NCBI GenBank assembly: GCA_937883885.1
Contig: CAKZXL010000568.1
Span: forward strand, 1 to 34,561
Origin: an uncultured Aquincola sp.
GTDB taxonomy: Bacteria > Pseudomonadota > Gammaproteobacteria > Burkholderiales > Burkholderiaceae
DNA: 34,561 bases
Direction of reading: 5' to 3'
Shown here: one piece after another, positions 11,021 through 18,653 of the stretch
Position numbering within the stretch: position 1 is the stretch's first letter
How the letters are laid out: each line of letters begins with the position of its first letter
Program-made: the position numbers and the translations under genes
The notes under the pieces: model-generated
The model's input: only the letters and a program-made list of their open reading frames with translations
Databases searched by the model: none
What the model was told of the DNA's origin: nothing

Positions 11021-12148
11021 ATGACCAAAGTTGCACTCATCACCGGCGTCACCGGCCAGGACGGCGCCTACCTGGCCGAACTGCTGCTGAGCAAGGGCTA
11101 CGAAGTCCACGGCATCAAGCGCCGGTCGTCGCTGTTCAACACCGACCGCGTGGACCACCTGTACCAGGACCCGCACGTGGACAACCAGCGCTTCAAGCTG
11201 CACTACGGCGACCTGACGGACTCGACCAACCTCATCCGCATCATCCAACAGGTGCAGCCCGACGAGATCTACAACCTGGCCGCCATGAGCCACGTGGCCG
11301 TCTCGTTCGAAGAGCCCGAGTACACCGCCAACGCCGACGGCATCGGCACCCTGCGCCTGCTCGAAGCCATCCGCATCCTGGGCCTGCAGAAGAAAACCCG
11401 CTTCTACCAGGCCAGCACCTCCGAGCTCTACGGCCTGGTGCAAGAGATCCCGCAGAAGGAAACCACGCCCTTCTACCCGCGCAGCCCCTACGCGGTGGCC
11501 AAGCTCTACGGCTACTGGATCACCGTCAACTACCGCGAGGCCTACGGCATCTACGCCTGCAACGGCGTGCTCTTCAACCATGAGAGCCCGCTGCGCGGCG
11601 AGACCTTCGTGACCCGCAAGATCACCCGCGCCATCGCGCGCATCGCGCTGGGCCTGCAAGATTGCCTGTACCTGGGCAACATGAGCGCGCTGCGCGACTG
11701 GGGCCACGCCAAGGACTACGTCGAGATGCAGTGGATGATGCTGCAGCAAGACCAGCCCGAAGACTTCGTCATCGCCACCGGCGTGCAGTACAGCGTGCGC
11801 CAGTTCGTCGAATTCGCGGCCAAGGAACTGGGCATCACCCTGGCCTTCAGCGGTGAAGGCGACCAGGAGATCGGCACCGTGACCAAGGTGGAAGCCGTCA
11901 ACGGCGAGATGAAGGCCAAGTGCAAGGTCGGCGACGTCATCGTCAAGGTCGACCCGCGCTACTACCGCCCCACCGAAGTGGAAACCCTGCTGGGCGACCC
12001 CAGCAAGGCCAAGCAAAAGCTCGGCTGGGTGCCCAAGATCACGCTGCCCGAGCTGGTCAAGGAAATGGTCGAGGCCGACTACACCGCCGCGCGCCGCGAC
12101 AGCCTGGTCAAGATGGCCGGCTTCCAGGCTTACGACTACAACGAGTGA
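11021..12148 (+). CDS. gmd: GDP-mannose 4,6-dehydratase
   Basis: 375 residues, full length. The N-terminal Rossmann motif [29 protein letters not shown] and [20 protein letters not shown] are diagnostic for GMD. Catalytic residues seen are Thr133 and Glu135 (STSELYG) and Tyr157-x3-Lys161 (SPYAVAK), with the NADP-binding RRSS loop at 34-37. It converts GDP-D-mannose to GDP-4-keto-6-deoxy-D-mannose, the first step to GDP-L-fucose, completed by the fcl gene that follows eight bases later. A weak ribosome-binding site (AAGAAG) precedes ATG 11021. An alternative role on GDP-D,D-heptose (DmhA-like) cannot be excluded because a heptose pathway is present on the other strand, but the pairing with fcl favours fucose. 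Confidence 0.95.
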   Translation: MTKVALITGVTGQDGAYLAELLLSKGYEVHGIKRRSSLFNTDRVDHLYQDPHVDNQRFKLHYGDLTDSTNLIRIIQQVQPDEIYNLAAMSHVAVSFEEPEYTANADGIGTLRLLEAIRILGLQKKTRFYQASTSELYGLVQEIPQKETTPFYPRSPYAVAKLYGYWITVNYREAYGIYACNGVLFNHESPLRGETFVTRKITRAIARIALGLQDCLYLGNMSALRDWGHAKDYVEMQWMMLQQDQPEDFVIATGVQYSVRQFVEFAAKELGITLAFSGEGDQEIGTVTKVEAVNGEMKAKCKVGDVIVKVDPRYYRPTEVETLLGDPSKAKQKLGWVPKITLPELVKEMVEADYTAARRDSLVKMAGFQAYDYNE

Positions 12149-12156
12149 GCACCACG

Positions 12157-13161
12157 ATGGACCGCAACGCCCGCATCTACGTGGCCGGCCACCGCGGCCT
12201 CGTCGGCTCGGCCATCGTGCGCAACCTGCAGCGCGCCGGCTACAGCAACCTCATCCTGCGCACCCACGCCGAAGTCGACCTGACCGACGAACGCGCGGTG
12301 CGCCAGCTGTTCGAGCAAGAGCGGCCCGAGTACGTCTTCCTGGCCGCGGCCAAGGTCGGCGGCATCGTGGCCAACAACAGCTTTCCGGCCGAGTTCATCC
12401 GCGACAACCTGGCGATCCAGACCAACGTCATCCACGCGGCGCGCCTGGCCGGGGTGAACCGGCTGCTGTTCCTCGGCTCCAGCTGCATCTACCCCAAGCT
12501 GGCGCCGCAGCCGATGAAGGAAAAGGACCTGCTGACCGGCCCGCTGGAGCCCACCAACCGGCCTTACGCGCTGGCCAAGATCGCCGGCATCGAGATGTGC
12601 TGGAGCTACAACCGCCAGTACGGCACGAAGTACCTGGCGGCCATGCCCACCAACCTGTACGGCCCGGGTGACAACTACCACCCGACCAACAGCCACGTCA
12701 TCCCGGCGCTGCTGCGCAAGTTCCACGAGGCCAAGCTGGCCGGCGCCCAAGAAGTCACCGTCTGGGGCACCGGCACGCCGCGGCGCGAGTTCCTCTACTC
12801 TGACGACATGGCCGACGCCTGCGTCTTCCTGATGAACCTGCCCGACGACCGCTACCAGGCGCTGCTGGGCAGCGACGAGAGCCAGACCGGCCGCTTCGAG
12901 CCGCCGCTGGTCAACATCGGGGTGGGCGAAGACGTCACCATCGCCGAGCTGGCCGAGCTGGTGCGCCAGACGGTGGGCTTCGAAGGGCGCATCGTGTACG
13001 ACACGAGCAAGCCCGATGGCACGCCGCGGAAGTTGATGGATGTGGGGGTGTTGAATTCGGCGGGGTGGAGCGCTGGGACGAGCTTGGTGGCGGGGCTGGG
13101 CTCTGCCTACGAGGACTTTCTCGATGTAGATGACCGCGGGAGCGGGCGCTCGTCTTTCTAG
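12157..13161 (+). CDS. fcl: GDP-L-fucose synthase
   Basis: 334 residues. Start ATG 12157, eight bases after the gmd stop; the frame is open further upstream but that is inside gmd. Landmarks: [12 protein letters not shown] (NADP loop), [15 protein letters not shown], Ser108-Ser109-Cys110 in GSSCIYPK and Tyr137-x3-Lys141 in RPYALAK, matching the Ser, Cys, Tyr and Lys set of E. coli Fcl shifted by one residue. It epimerises C3 and C5 and reduces C4 of GDP-4-keto-6-deoxymannose. The last 45 codons differ from the rest: G-rich codons (TTG, GGG, GCG) and an extended tail ending GSGRSSF that family members usually lack. It is the last gene of the rightward unit. Confidence 0.95.
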   Translation: MDRNARIYVAGHRGLVGSAIVRNLQRAGYSNLILRTHAEVDLTDERAVRQLFEQERPEYVFLAAAKVGGIVANNSFPAEFIRDNLAIQTNVIHAARLAGVNRLLFLGSSCIYPKLAPQPMKEKDLLTGPLEPTNRPYALAKIAGIEMCWSYNRQYGTKYLAAMPTNLYGPGDNYHPTNSHVIPALLRKFHEAKLAGAQEVTVWGTGTPRREFLYSDDMADACVFLMNLPDDRYQALLGSDESQTGRFEPPLVNIGVGEDVTIAELAELVRQTVGFEGRIVYDTSKPDGTPRKLMDVGVLNSAGWSAGTSLVAGLGSAYEDFLDVDDRGSGRSSF

Positions 13162-13169
13162 CTTCAATG

Positions 13170-13198
13170 CGCCCCCAATAGGCCGGGCCGTGGGGGCG
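13170..13198 (+). terminator. GC-rich hairpin after fcl
   Basis: A perfect 8-bp inverted repeat: CGCCCCCA at 13170-13177 pairs with TGGGGGCG at 13191-13198 around a 13-base loop. It begins nine bases after the fcl stop. No T-run follows on the plus strand, so it is not a textbook intrinsic terminator. It may block reading from the rightward unit or stabilise the 3' end of its transcript. Confidence 0.45.
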
Positions 13199-13283
13199 AC
13201 GTGGCTCAACGCGAACTGCACAATCTTCTTGCTACAGAAAGCTTGAGCAGAAGCTAAAGATGGCCTCTAGCCTTGGTGGCGGC

Positions 13284-13305
13284 AAAAACGGGGCCAGTGC
13301 CCCGT
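13284..13305 (-). terminator. Rho-independent terminator of the leftward operon
   Basis: On the minus strand, ACGGGGC, a four-base loop ACTG, and GCCCCGT form a perfect 7-bp stem (13305 down to 13288). The closing T of the stem runs directly into more T, giving five Ts at 13288-13284. This is the classic stem plus T-tract layout. It lies about 30 bases beyond the stop of the last leftward gene (gmhA-like, stop at 13336), in the right orientation to end the leftward transcription unit. Confidence 0.8.
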
Positions 13306-13335
13306 CGTTGCTGCATCAGCCGTCGATGCGGTTGC

Positions 13336-13908
13336 TCATTCTTTGATCGGCGTGCTGCACAAGGTTTTCATGACCATGTGCCCAAACATCAGGTGCACGT
13401 CTTCGCACATTTGCATGTCGAAAGAGTTCACCCAGACGCTATGGTCACACATGGGCTTCATCTTGCCGCCGTCATAGCCGACCACGCCCAGCACTTTGCC
13501 GCCTGCGCGTCGCGCAGCTTCAATGGCTTTCAGCACGTTGGGCGAGTTGCCGCTGCCGCTCACTGCAATCAGCAGGTCACCTTCGTCCATCAGCGCATCC
13601 ACCTGGCCAGCAAAGACGTCGGCGTAGGACAAATCGTTGCCATAGGCCGTGATCAGCCCCATGTTGTCGCATAGGCAGACACCGCGGAACTTCTTGCCGG
13701 TGGCCAAATTGACCATCTTGTTCCAGTCGGTGATGTAGTGCGAGGCCGTCGAGGCGCTGCCACCGTTACCGCAAGTCAGGATCTTCTTGCCACCTTCGAA
13801 AGCGGCTCGAACCATGTCGATGCCCTTCTGGAACGCATCGGTGTCGAGCTGCTGGGCGAGGCGGGCGTGCGCGGCCAGATAGTTGGAGACGGTGAATGGG
13901 GTAGACAT
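13336..13908 (-). CDS. gmhA: GmhA-type sedoheptulose-7-phosphate isomerase (SIS domain)
   Basis: 190 residues from ATG 13908. A GTG at 13920 is in frame and overlaps the hddA stop as GTGA, so either start is possible. SIS-domain landmarks are GNGGSAS (47-53) and SGSGNSPNV (117-125); CEDVHLMFGH near the end carries the His that corresponds to the catalytic His of GmhA. It would convert sedoheptulose 7-phosphate to D-glycero-D-manno-heptose 7-phosphate, the first step of GDP-heptose synthesis. The next genes upstream are the heptose kinase and the phosphatase/guanylyltransferase fusion. The segment ASHYITDWNK has Asp where classical GmhA enzymes such as E. coli have the catalytic Glu (E65); this looks like the capsule-cluster subgroup. 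Last gene of the leftward unit. Confidence 0.88.
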   Translation of the reverse strand: MSTPFTVSNYLAAHARLAQQLDTDAFQKGIDMVRAAFEGGKKILTCGNGGSASTASHYITDWNKMVNLATGKKFRGVCLCDNMGLITAYGNDLSYADVFAGQVDALMDEGDLLIAVSGSGNSPNVLKAIEAARRAGGKVLGVVGYDGGKMKPMCDHSVWVNSFDMQMCEDVHLMFGHMVMKTLCSTPIKE

Positions 13909-13916
13909 GACAGCGA

Positions 13917-14903
13917 TCACTCGGTGGGTTGATAGAACACGATCTGCGCGCCGGTTCGGTCGAAGCGGAACTTCACCGGTTGCAGATCGGAGAGCGCGGC
14001 AGTAATCCGCGCATGACGCTCAGGCGGCGCATAGAACATCATGAAGCCGCCATTTCCTGCGCCGAGCAGCTTGCCGCCCAGCGCACCATGAGACATGCCG
14101 GCGCTGTACCAGGCATCGATCTGAGGGTCTGTGATGCCGGAGGTCAACTGCGCCTTCAGTCGCCAGTTTTCATCGAGCAGGTCGCCGAAATGATCCAGCG
14201 TGCCGGACTCCAGTTGTTCCTTCATCTCGAAGGCCAACTGCACCATGCGCCGCATGAGGAGGCGCCGATCAGTGGCCTGCATGGCCGCCGACTGATTCGC
14301 GAGCACTGCGGACGCGCTGCGGGTGCGTCCGGTGAAAAACACGAGCGTCGAGTCCTCCAGCTGTTGCAGGAGCGAGGGCTTGCAGATTACCGGATCGACC
14401 GACACCGATTCGTCGGGATGAAAGCGGATCAGGTTCAGGCCACCGAAGGCCGCGGCGTACTGGTCCTGTTTACCAATGGGTTCACCGCAGCGGTCGATCT
14501 CGATTTCGCAAGCCTGGCGTGCAAGCTTCTCCTTCGAGGCGAACTGATTGCGATAGGCATAGAGCGCGTTCAGCAGCCCCACCGTGTAGGTGCTCGAGGA
14601 GCCCAGGCCAGACCCCTTCGAGGGGATGTCGGCCATGGAGGCGATCTCGATGCCGCCTTCGATGCCGACCACCCCAAGCGCCTCGCGCACCAATGGATGC
14701 TCGATCTGCGACGGGCTGGTTGCCTCTTCGGTGCGTGTGTAGCTGACCCGGATGCTGCCGTCGAACTTGCGATTGACGGCGATGTACATGTACTTGTCGA
14801 TTGATGTCGAAAGTACGGCGCCGAGCTCTTCGCGATAGAACGCCGGCAGATCGCTGCCGCCGCCGACATAGCTCATGCGCAATGGAGTCTTGCTGAGAAT
14901 CAT
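13917..14903 (-). CDS. hddA: D-glycero-alpha-D-manno-heptose 7-phosphate kinase (GHMP family)
   Basis: 328 residues. GHMP-kinase motifs in order: SKTPLRMSYVGGGSDLPAF at the N-terminus (motif 1, 4-22), the ATP loop PSKGSGLGSSSTYTVGLL (94-111) and the C-terminal GGKLLGAGNGGFMMF (276-290). The N-terminal sequence is typical of HddA. The enzyme phosphorylates C1 of heptose 7-phosphate to give the alpha-1,7-bisphosphate, the branch that leads to GDP- rather than ADP-activated heptose. It starts five bases after the stop of the trifunctional fusion and overlaps the gmhA-like start region. With those two genes it forms a complete GDP-D-glycero-alpha-D-manno-heptose set. Confidence 0.9.
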   Translation of the reverse strand: MILSKTPLRMSYVGGGSDLPAFYREELGAVLSTSIDKYMYIAVNRKFDGSIRVSYTRTEEATSPSQIEHPLVREALGVVGIEGGIEIASMADIPSKGSGLGSSSTYTVGLLNALYAYRNQFASKEKLARQACEIEIDRCGEPIGKQDQYAAAFGGLNLIRFHPDESVSVDPVICKPSLLQQLEDSTLVFFTGRTRSASAVLANQSAAMQATDRRLLMRRMVQLAFEMKEQLESGTLDHFGDLLDENWRLKAQLTSGITDPQIDAWYSAGMSHGALGGKLLGAGNGGFMMFYAPPERHARITAALSDLQPVKFRFDRTGAQIVFYQPTE

Positions 14904-14908
14904 GGAGT

Positions 14909-16819
14909 CTAGATGCTCTGAATGTGATGCGTCGCCCGTGCCGCCGAGGCGCGGACAGCGGGCAGTTCATCTCGCTCTCGCGAGGCGAGACGATGTGCGA
15001 CAGTTGCCGGATCGTCACCACGCCATGCGTACTCGGCCTGGAGCCGCTCTTTTCGAATGTCGTCGGGGACGTCCACGAAGACGCGGACATCGGCCTGCGC
15101 AACGAGCGCATCGTCCATCAAGGCTGTGACGCCCTCGACGATCAGCAGATCGTTCGGACCGACCGAGCGCGGCGCACCCGAGCGGAGCGCGCGATTCTTC
15201 CGGTCGTGCTCGGGCACTCGGATCTCGCGTCGATCCGAAGCCAGCAGCAGCGGCTGAAGCAGCGCCTGCGCCGCAGGCATGTCGTAGCGGTCAAGCACGC
15301 CATGGCCTTCGGCGCGGGCTTCGCCCGATAGCAGCCAGCCATCCAGGGAAATCACATGAGACGTGCGCCCCGCAGCGGTCATGAGTTCTGCCAGCACCTG
15401 CGCTGCCGACGTCTTGCCAGCTCGAGCGGGGCCACCGACAAGGACCAAGCGACTTGTTGTCGCTGCTGCACAGACGGAGAAAAGCTGTCGCGCTACGGAG
15501 CTGTGACCTCGCAGGATCCAGTCGACCGCCGCGGCGAGATCGGGGACCACGTAGTCGGGGGACACGTCCTGCTTGCCGTCCAAGCCTGCATGCCCGGTTC
15601 GCACGAGCACGGTGCGCAGACCGGCACGTCGTCCAGCCTCGATGTCGGAACTCGTGTCGCCGACGATCCAGGACGAACGACGGTCGATGGAAAGGTCGCG
15701 GACCGCGCGATCAATGAGCCCGGTGCGTGGCTTGCGGCAGTCGCATTCGATCTTGAGTTCGGGTACTTCGCCCGGGAAACCCTTGTGTGGATGATGGGGG
15801 CAGACATAGAGCCCGTCGAGGAATGCCTTGCTCTGACCCAACAGGTGGTCAAGCTTGGCGTGGATGCGTTCGAGTCCGGCCATCGTCACGTCACCCCGAG
15901 CGACAACCGGTTGATTGGTGACGCCGACAGCGAGAACTCCGGCACGATTGAGTGCGCGCACCGCATCTCCGGCGCCGGGGATCAGGGCCAACTGATCGGG
16001 TGAGTTGAGGTGGTTCACCTCGACATTGATGGTGCCATCGCGATCCAGGAACACCGCGGTGCGTGGCGAGCGCGTGGAGAGCCTCTCGGGGAGTCCGATC
16101 GTGATGTCACGCTCGACCTTGTCCAGGCGCTCCGGTGTCCCCATGTCCTTGATGTACTCCGGCGTGATGTGGGCCTGGAGGCGGAGACCGGCGCTCAGCA
16201 TCGCGGGGAATGTGTGCTTGGCAAGGTCCGACTTCCGGTCTGTCGGGATCAGACCGGACAACCGCTCACGATCCATCACGTAGAGCGCCGCGTTCACGAG
16301 GTTGCGGAAGGTTGAACCCTCGGGATGAGGGTAGGGGTGCACGGCGACGACTCGACCATCAGCATCGACTTCCACAAGATCGGAATCATGCGGATGGTCA
16401 TTCGGATGCAGCAGCAGGGTGGCCGCAGCTCGAGTGTCCGCATGCCGCTTCCAGATCGCACGCAAATCGATGTCGGCGTAGGTGTCGCCGTAGAGCACGA
16501 GGAAGCGTTCGTCCATGCTGCTGAGCGCATCGGACAGCGCGCCAGCAGTTCCGCGGGCCTCGCCTTCGATGCAATAGGTCAGCTCTACCCCGAATGCAGC
16601 GCCGTCACCGAAGTGCGCGTGAATCGTCTCGTGCTCGTAATGAACCAGCAGGGCGATACGAGTGAAACCATGGCGCCGACACAGTTCAATCTGATGCTCG
16701 AGCACCGGGCGGCCGTGGATGGGCGCCATCGGCTTGGGCAGGTTGCCAGTGCGTACCTTGAGGCGGGTGCCCATGCCGCCAGCCAGGATGGCGACGTCGC
16801 AGAGTCCGGAATGTGTCAT
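14909..16819 (-). CDS. Trifunctional fusion: HddC-like guanylyltransferase, GmhB-like phosphatase, uridine-kinase-like P-loop domain
   Basis: 636 residues from ATG 16819, preceded by a good ribosome-binding site (AAGGA, seven bases upstream). Domain 1 (about 1-240) is a sugar-phosphate nucleotidyltransferase: LAGGMGTRL (12-20), LPKPM (27-31), VLYGDTYADID (108-118). Domain 2 (about 254-437) is a GmhB-type HAD phosphatase: FLDRDGT (257-263) with nucleophile Asp259 and acid Asp261, TNQP at 301-304, zinc ligands Cys340, His342, Cys359, Cys361 before RKP, and GDTSSDIEAG (387-396). Domain 3 (about 455-636) has a Walker A at 463-470 (Gly463, GKT 468-470), SLDGW at 491-495 and LLIVEG at 558-563, as in uridine kinase/phosphoribulokinase relatives. 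Domains 1 and 2 supply the last two steps of GDP-D,D-heptose synthesis between hddA and gmhA. The role of domain 3 is unknown. One unbroken frame. Confidence 0.88.
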   Translation of the reverse strand: MTHSGLCDVAILAGGMGTRLKVRTGNLPKPMAPIHGRPVLEHQIELCRRHGFTRIALLVHYEHETIHAHFGDGAAFGVELTYCIEGEARGTAGALSDALSSMDERFLVLYGDTYADIDLRAIWKRHADTRAAATLLLHPNDHPHDSDLVEVDADGRVVAVHPYPHPEGSTFRNLVNAALYVMDRERLSGLIPTDRKSDLAKHTFPAMLSAGLRLQAHITPEYIKDMGTPERLDKVERDITIGLPERLSTRSPRTAVFLDRDGTINVEVNHLNSPDQLALIPGAGDAVRALNRAGVLAVGVTNQPVVARGDVTMAGLERIHAKLDHLLGQSKAFLDGLYVCPHHPHKGFPGEVPELKIECDCRKPRTGLIDRAVRDLSIDRRSSWIVGDTSSDIEAGRRAGLRTVLVRTGHAGLDGKQDVSPDYVVPDLAAAVDWILRGHSSVARQLFSVCAAATTSRLVLVGGPARAGKTSAAQVLAELMTAAGRTSHVISLDGWLLSGEARAEGHGVLDRYDMPAAQALLQPLLLASDRREIRVPEHDRKNRALRSGAPRSVGPNDLLIVEGVTALMDDALVAQADVRVFVDVPDDIRKERLQAEYAWRGDDPATVAHRLASRERDELPAVRASAARATHHIQSI

Positions 16820-16836
16820 CACGAAGTCCTTCGAGA

Positions 16837-17646
16837 TCAACGCTTGCGCAGCAGCAGTCCATGGAAGACGCGCTGCTGAACGCTCGCCGGCAACTTGCCC
16901 CAAAAGGAGAAGATGCACAAACCGAGCAGGCGGTGCGGCAGATGGCGGGTCGTGAAGTTGCGCTTGCGAGCGCGCAGGTTGAATTCCCAATGGCGGCTAT
17001 TGCGGCTGGTGTGCTGCTGCCGATAGCGGACAAGCACCTCGGGCAGGTTGGCGAAGCGGACACCGCGGTTGGCCAGACGCAACCAGAGATCGAGATCCTC
17101 CGCGAAGCGGAAGCCTGCGTCGTAGCCGCCGTGCTGCTCGATGAGCGCCTTGCGCAGCATCACGGTCGGATGGGCAATCGGCGTAGTCGTCTGCAGCTTC
17201 CGCTCGATCATGGCATGGTCGGCAGGGTAAGACCGGAATGCGAGCGTGCGGCCCGTCTCATCCATGATCTCCAGGCCGCCCCCAAGCACGCCGACGTCGG
17301 AGTGTCCATCCATGAAGGAAACCTGACGTTCGAGCCGATCGGGCATGCAAACGTCATCGGAGTCGAAACGGGCGATCAGGGGCGCGCGTGCCATCGAGAT
17401 GCCGAGGTTCAGGCTCGCCGCCAGGCCAAGCCGCTCTTCGGGATGGATATACCGGAAGCGCTTATCGCGCTCGCACAGAGCCCGACAGACCTGGGCGGCT
17501 TCAGCGTCGGTGCTCTCATCGACCACGATGCATTCGAAGTCCGTCAGGGTCTGGGCGCGTACGCTGTCTAGGCTTTCCGTGATCACATCGACCGGCTCGT
17601 TGAACGCCGGCACGACCAGGGTCACGCGAGGGGAGGGAACGCTCAA
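16837..17646 (-). CDS. Glycosyltransferase family 2
   Basis: 269 residues if translation starts at the TTG 17646, one base after the stop of the SDR gene; AAGGGG lies six bases before this TTG, a strong ribosome-binding site that decides the start. GTG 17625 is an alternative. GT-A landmarks: VTLVVPAFNEP (8-18), FECIVVDESTDAEA, the metal-binding RFDSDD (93-98) with DxD-type acidic residues, and FAEDLDLWLRLANRG as the acceptor-side ED motif. It ends with a basic amphipathic tail. A cytoplasmic enzyme adding one sugar to the lipid-linked unit. It lies just upstream of the heptose fusion gene, so a heptosyl transfer is a reasonable guess but nothing in the sequence proves it. Confidence 0.85.
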   Translation of the reverse strand: MSVPSPRVTLVVPAFNEPVDVITESLDSVRAQTLTDFECIVVDESTDAEAAQVCRALCERDKRFRYIHPEERLGLAASLNLGISMARAPLIARFDSDDVCMPDRLERQVSFMDGHSDVGVLGGGLEIMDETGRTLAFRSYPADHAMIERKLQTTTPIAHPTVMLRKALIEQHGGYDAGFRFAEDLDLWLRLANRGVRFANLPEVLVRYRQQHTSRNSRHWEFNLRARKRNFTTRHLPHRLLGLCIFSFWGKLPASVQQRVFHGLLLRKR

Positions 17647-17647
17647 T

Positions 17648-18625
17648 TCACACCCCTTGCTGGCGGGCAATCTCGTCGATGGCACGCGCAATGGCCTGCG
17701 CAGAGCCCAGCTTCGGGGTCCAACCGTAGGACTGCAGGCGCGCGGTCGAGTAGTTGAACTTCGGGACGTCACCGACCCAGCCCTTGTTGCCTTGGCCGAA
17801 CGCGATTCGAGCCTGCGGGCGCACGCGGGCGACCACGCTCTCGGCAATCCAGCGAACAGTCACGCCTTCATCGGTCGGGCCGATGTTCACGACCTCCACC
17901 TTGCCCTCCACCCTGCGAGCACGAACCGCCAGCATGGCGGCGACCAGATCAGACACATGCAGGTAGGCCTTCTGCTGCGTACCGTCGCCCAGCACATGCA
18001 GCACGTCCGGGGTCGCGGCCAGCTTGTTGACGAAGTCCAGCAGAACCCCGTGCGTGGCGGGCACGCCGACGACGTTGGGGAATCGGAACAGGTTGACCCG
18101 GCGCAGGAAGCTCTCGGCAGCGGCGCTGGCCTGGGCCTCCGAAGCGAGCTTCATCGCGCCGTAGTTGGAGATGGGGAGCAGTGGGCCGATCGACTCGTGC
18201 AGGCTCCGCTCACCGAGATCGCCGTAGATGGCGGAACTGGAGGCGAAGTGAAGGTCGGGCACGTCGAACTCGCGCATGGCGCGCAGCAGCTCGAAGGTCG
18301 TGCGGAAGGTGTCCTTGAAGTCGACATCGCTGTCCTGGACGCCCGCGGGGATGTCCGAGTTGGCCGCGAGGTGCCACACCTCGTCGGTTGTGCCGATTGA
18401 CGCGGCTCGGCGGAACACCTCTGCAGTCGCCGTGCGATCTGAAACGTCGGCTTGAATCAACGTCACGCGGGGGTCGGAAGCAAGATCTCCTAGATTGCTG
18501 GCCGAGCCCCGCGAGTAGTTGTCGACGACCAGCACGTGCCGGCCCTCCTCGAGCAAGCGTGGCACCAGGTTGGCGCCGATGAAGCCGGCGCCGCCAGCGA
18601 CGATGGAAACGGTGGATTGAGACAT
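17648..18625 (-). CDS. NAD-dependent epimerase/dehydratase (extended SDR)
   Basis: 325 residues. Rossmann motif GGAGFIG (11-17), acidic NAD-specific end of strand 2 at VVDNYSRG, WHLAANSDIPAG, catalytic Ser in FASSSAIYG and Tyr155-x3-Lys159 in SNYGAMK. The overall pattern resembles UDP-glucose 4-epimerases and related nucleotide-sugar epimerases. It probably epimerises or modifies a nucleotide-activated sugar used by the neighbouring glycosyltransferases. Its place beside the heptose set makes a GDP-heptose-modifying role possible, but a hexose epimerase is equally likely. ATG 18625 is clear, with 28 bases between it and the preceding GT2 gene. Confidence 0.8.
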   Translation of the reverse strand: MSQSTVSIVAGGAGFIGANLVPRLLEEGRHVLVVDNYSRGSASNLGDLASDPRVTLIQADVSDRTATAEVFRRAASIGTTDEVWHLAANSDIPAGVQDSDVDFKDTFRTTFELLRAMREFDVPDLHFASSSAIYGDLGERSLHESIGPLLPISNYGAMKLASEAQASAAAESFLRRVNLFRFPNVVGVPATHGVLLDFVNKLAATPDVLHVLGDGTQQKAYLHVSDLVAAMLAVRARRVEGKVEVVNIGPTDEGVTVRWIAESVVARVRPQARIAFGQGNKGWVGDVPKFNYSTARLQSYGWTPKLGSAQAIARAIDEIARQQGV

Positions 18626-18653
18626 GTAGGTGTGCCCGATGGGGTTACAGGGG

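Larger units (their letters stand above)
13162..13335. other. Convergent intergenic region
   Basis: A 174-base gap between the stops of fcl (rightward) and the gmhA-like gene (leftward), the only sizeable non-coding gap between intact genes here. It holds two inverted repeats described separately: one near the fcl end and one near the gmhA end. The 85 bases between them (13199-13283) show no open frame with coding character and no recognisable repeat. Confidence 0.8.

Noticed and set aside
13273..13674. Plus-strand frame starting in the convergent gap
   Set aside because: Most of it is antisense to the gmhA-like gene, and its beginning covers the leftward terminator.
16820..16990. Upstream extension of the trifunctional fusion to an earlier ATG at 16990
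   Set aside because: It would lie inside the preceding GT2 gene; ATG 16819 has a well-placed AAGGA and begins exactly at the nucleotidyltransferase domain.
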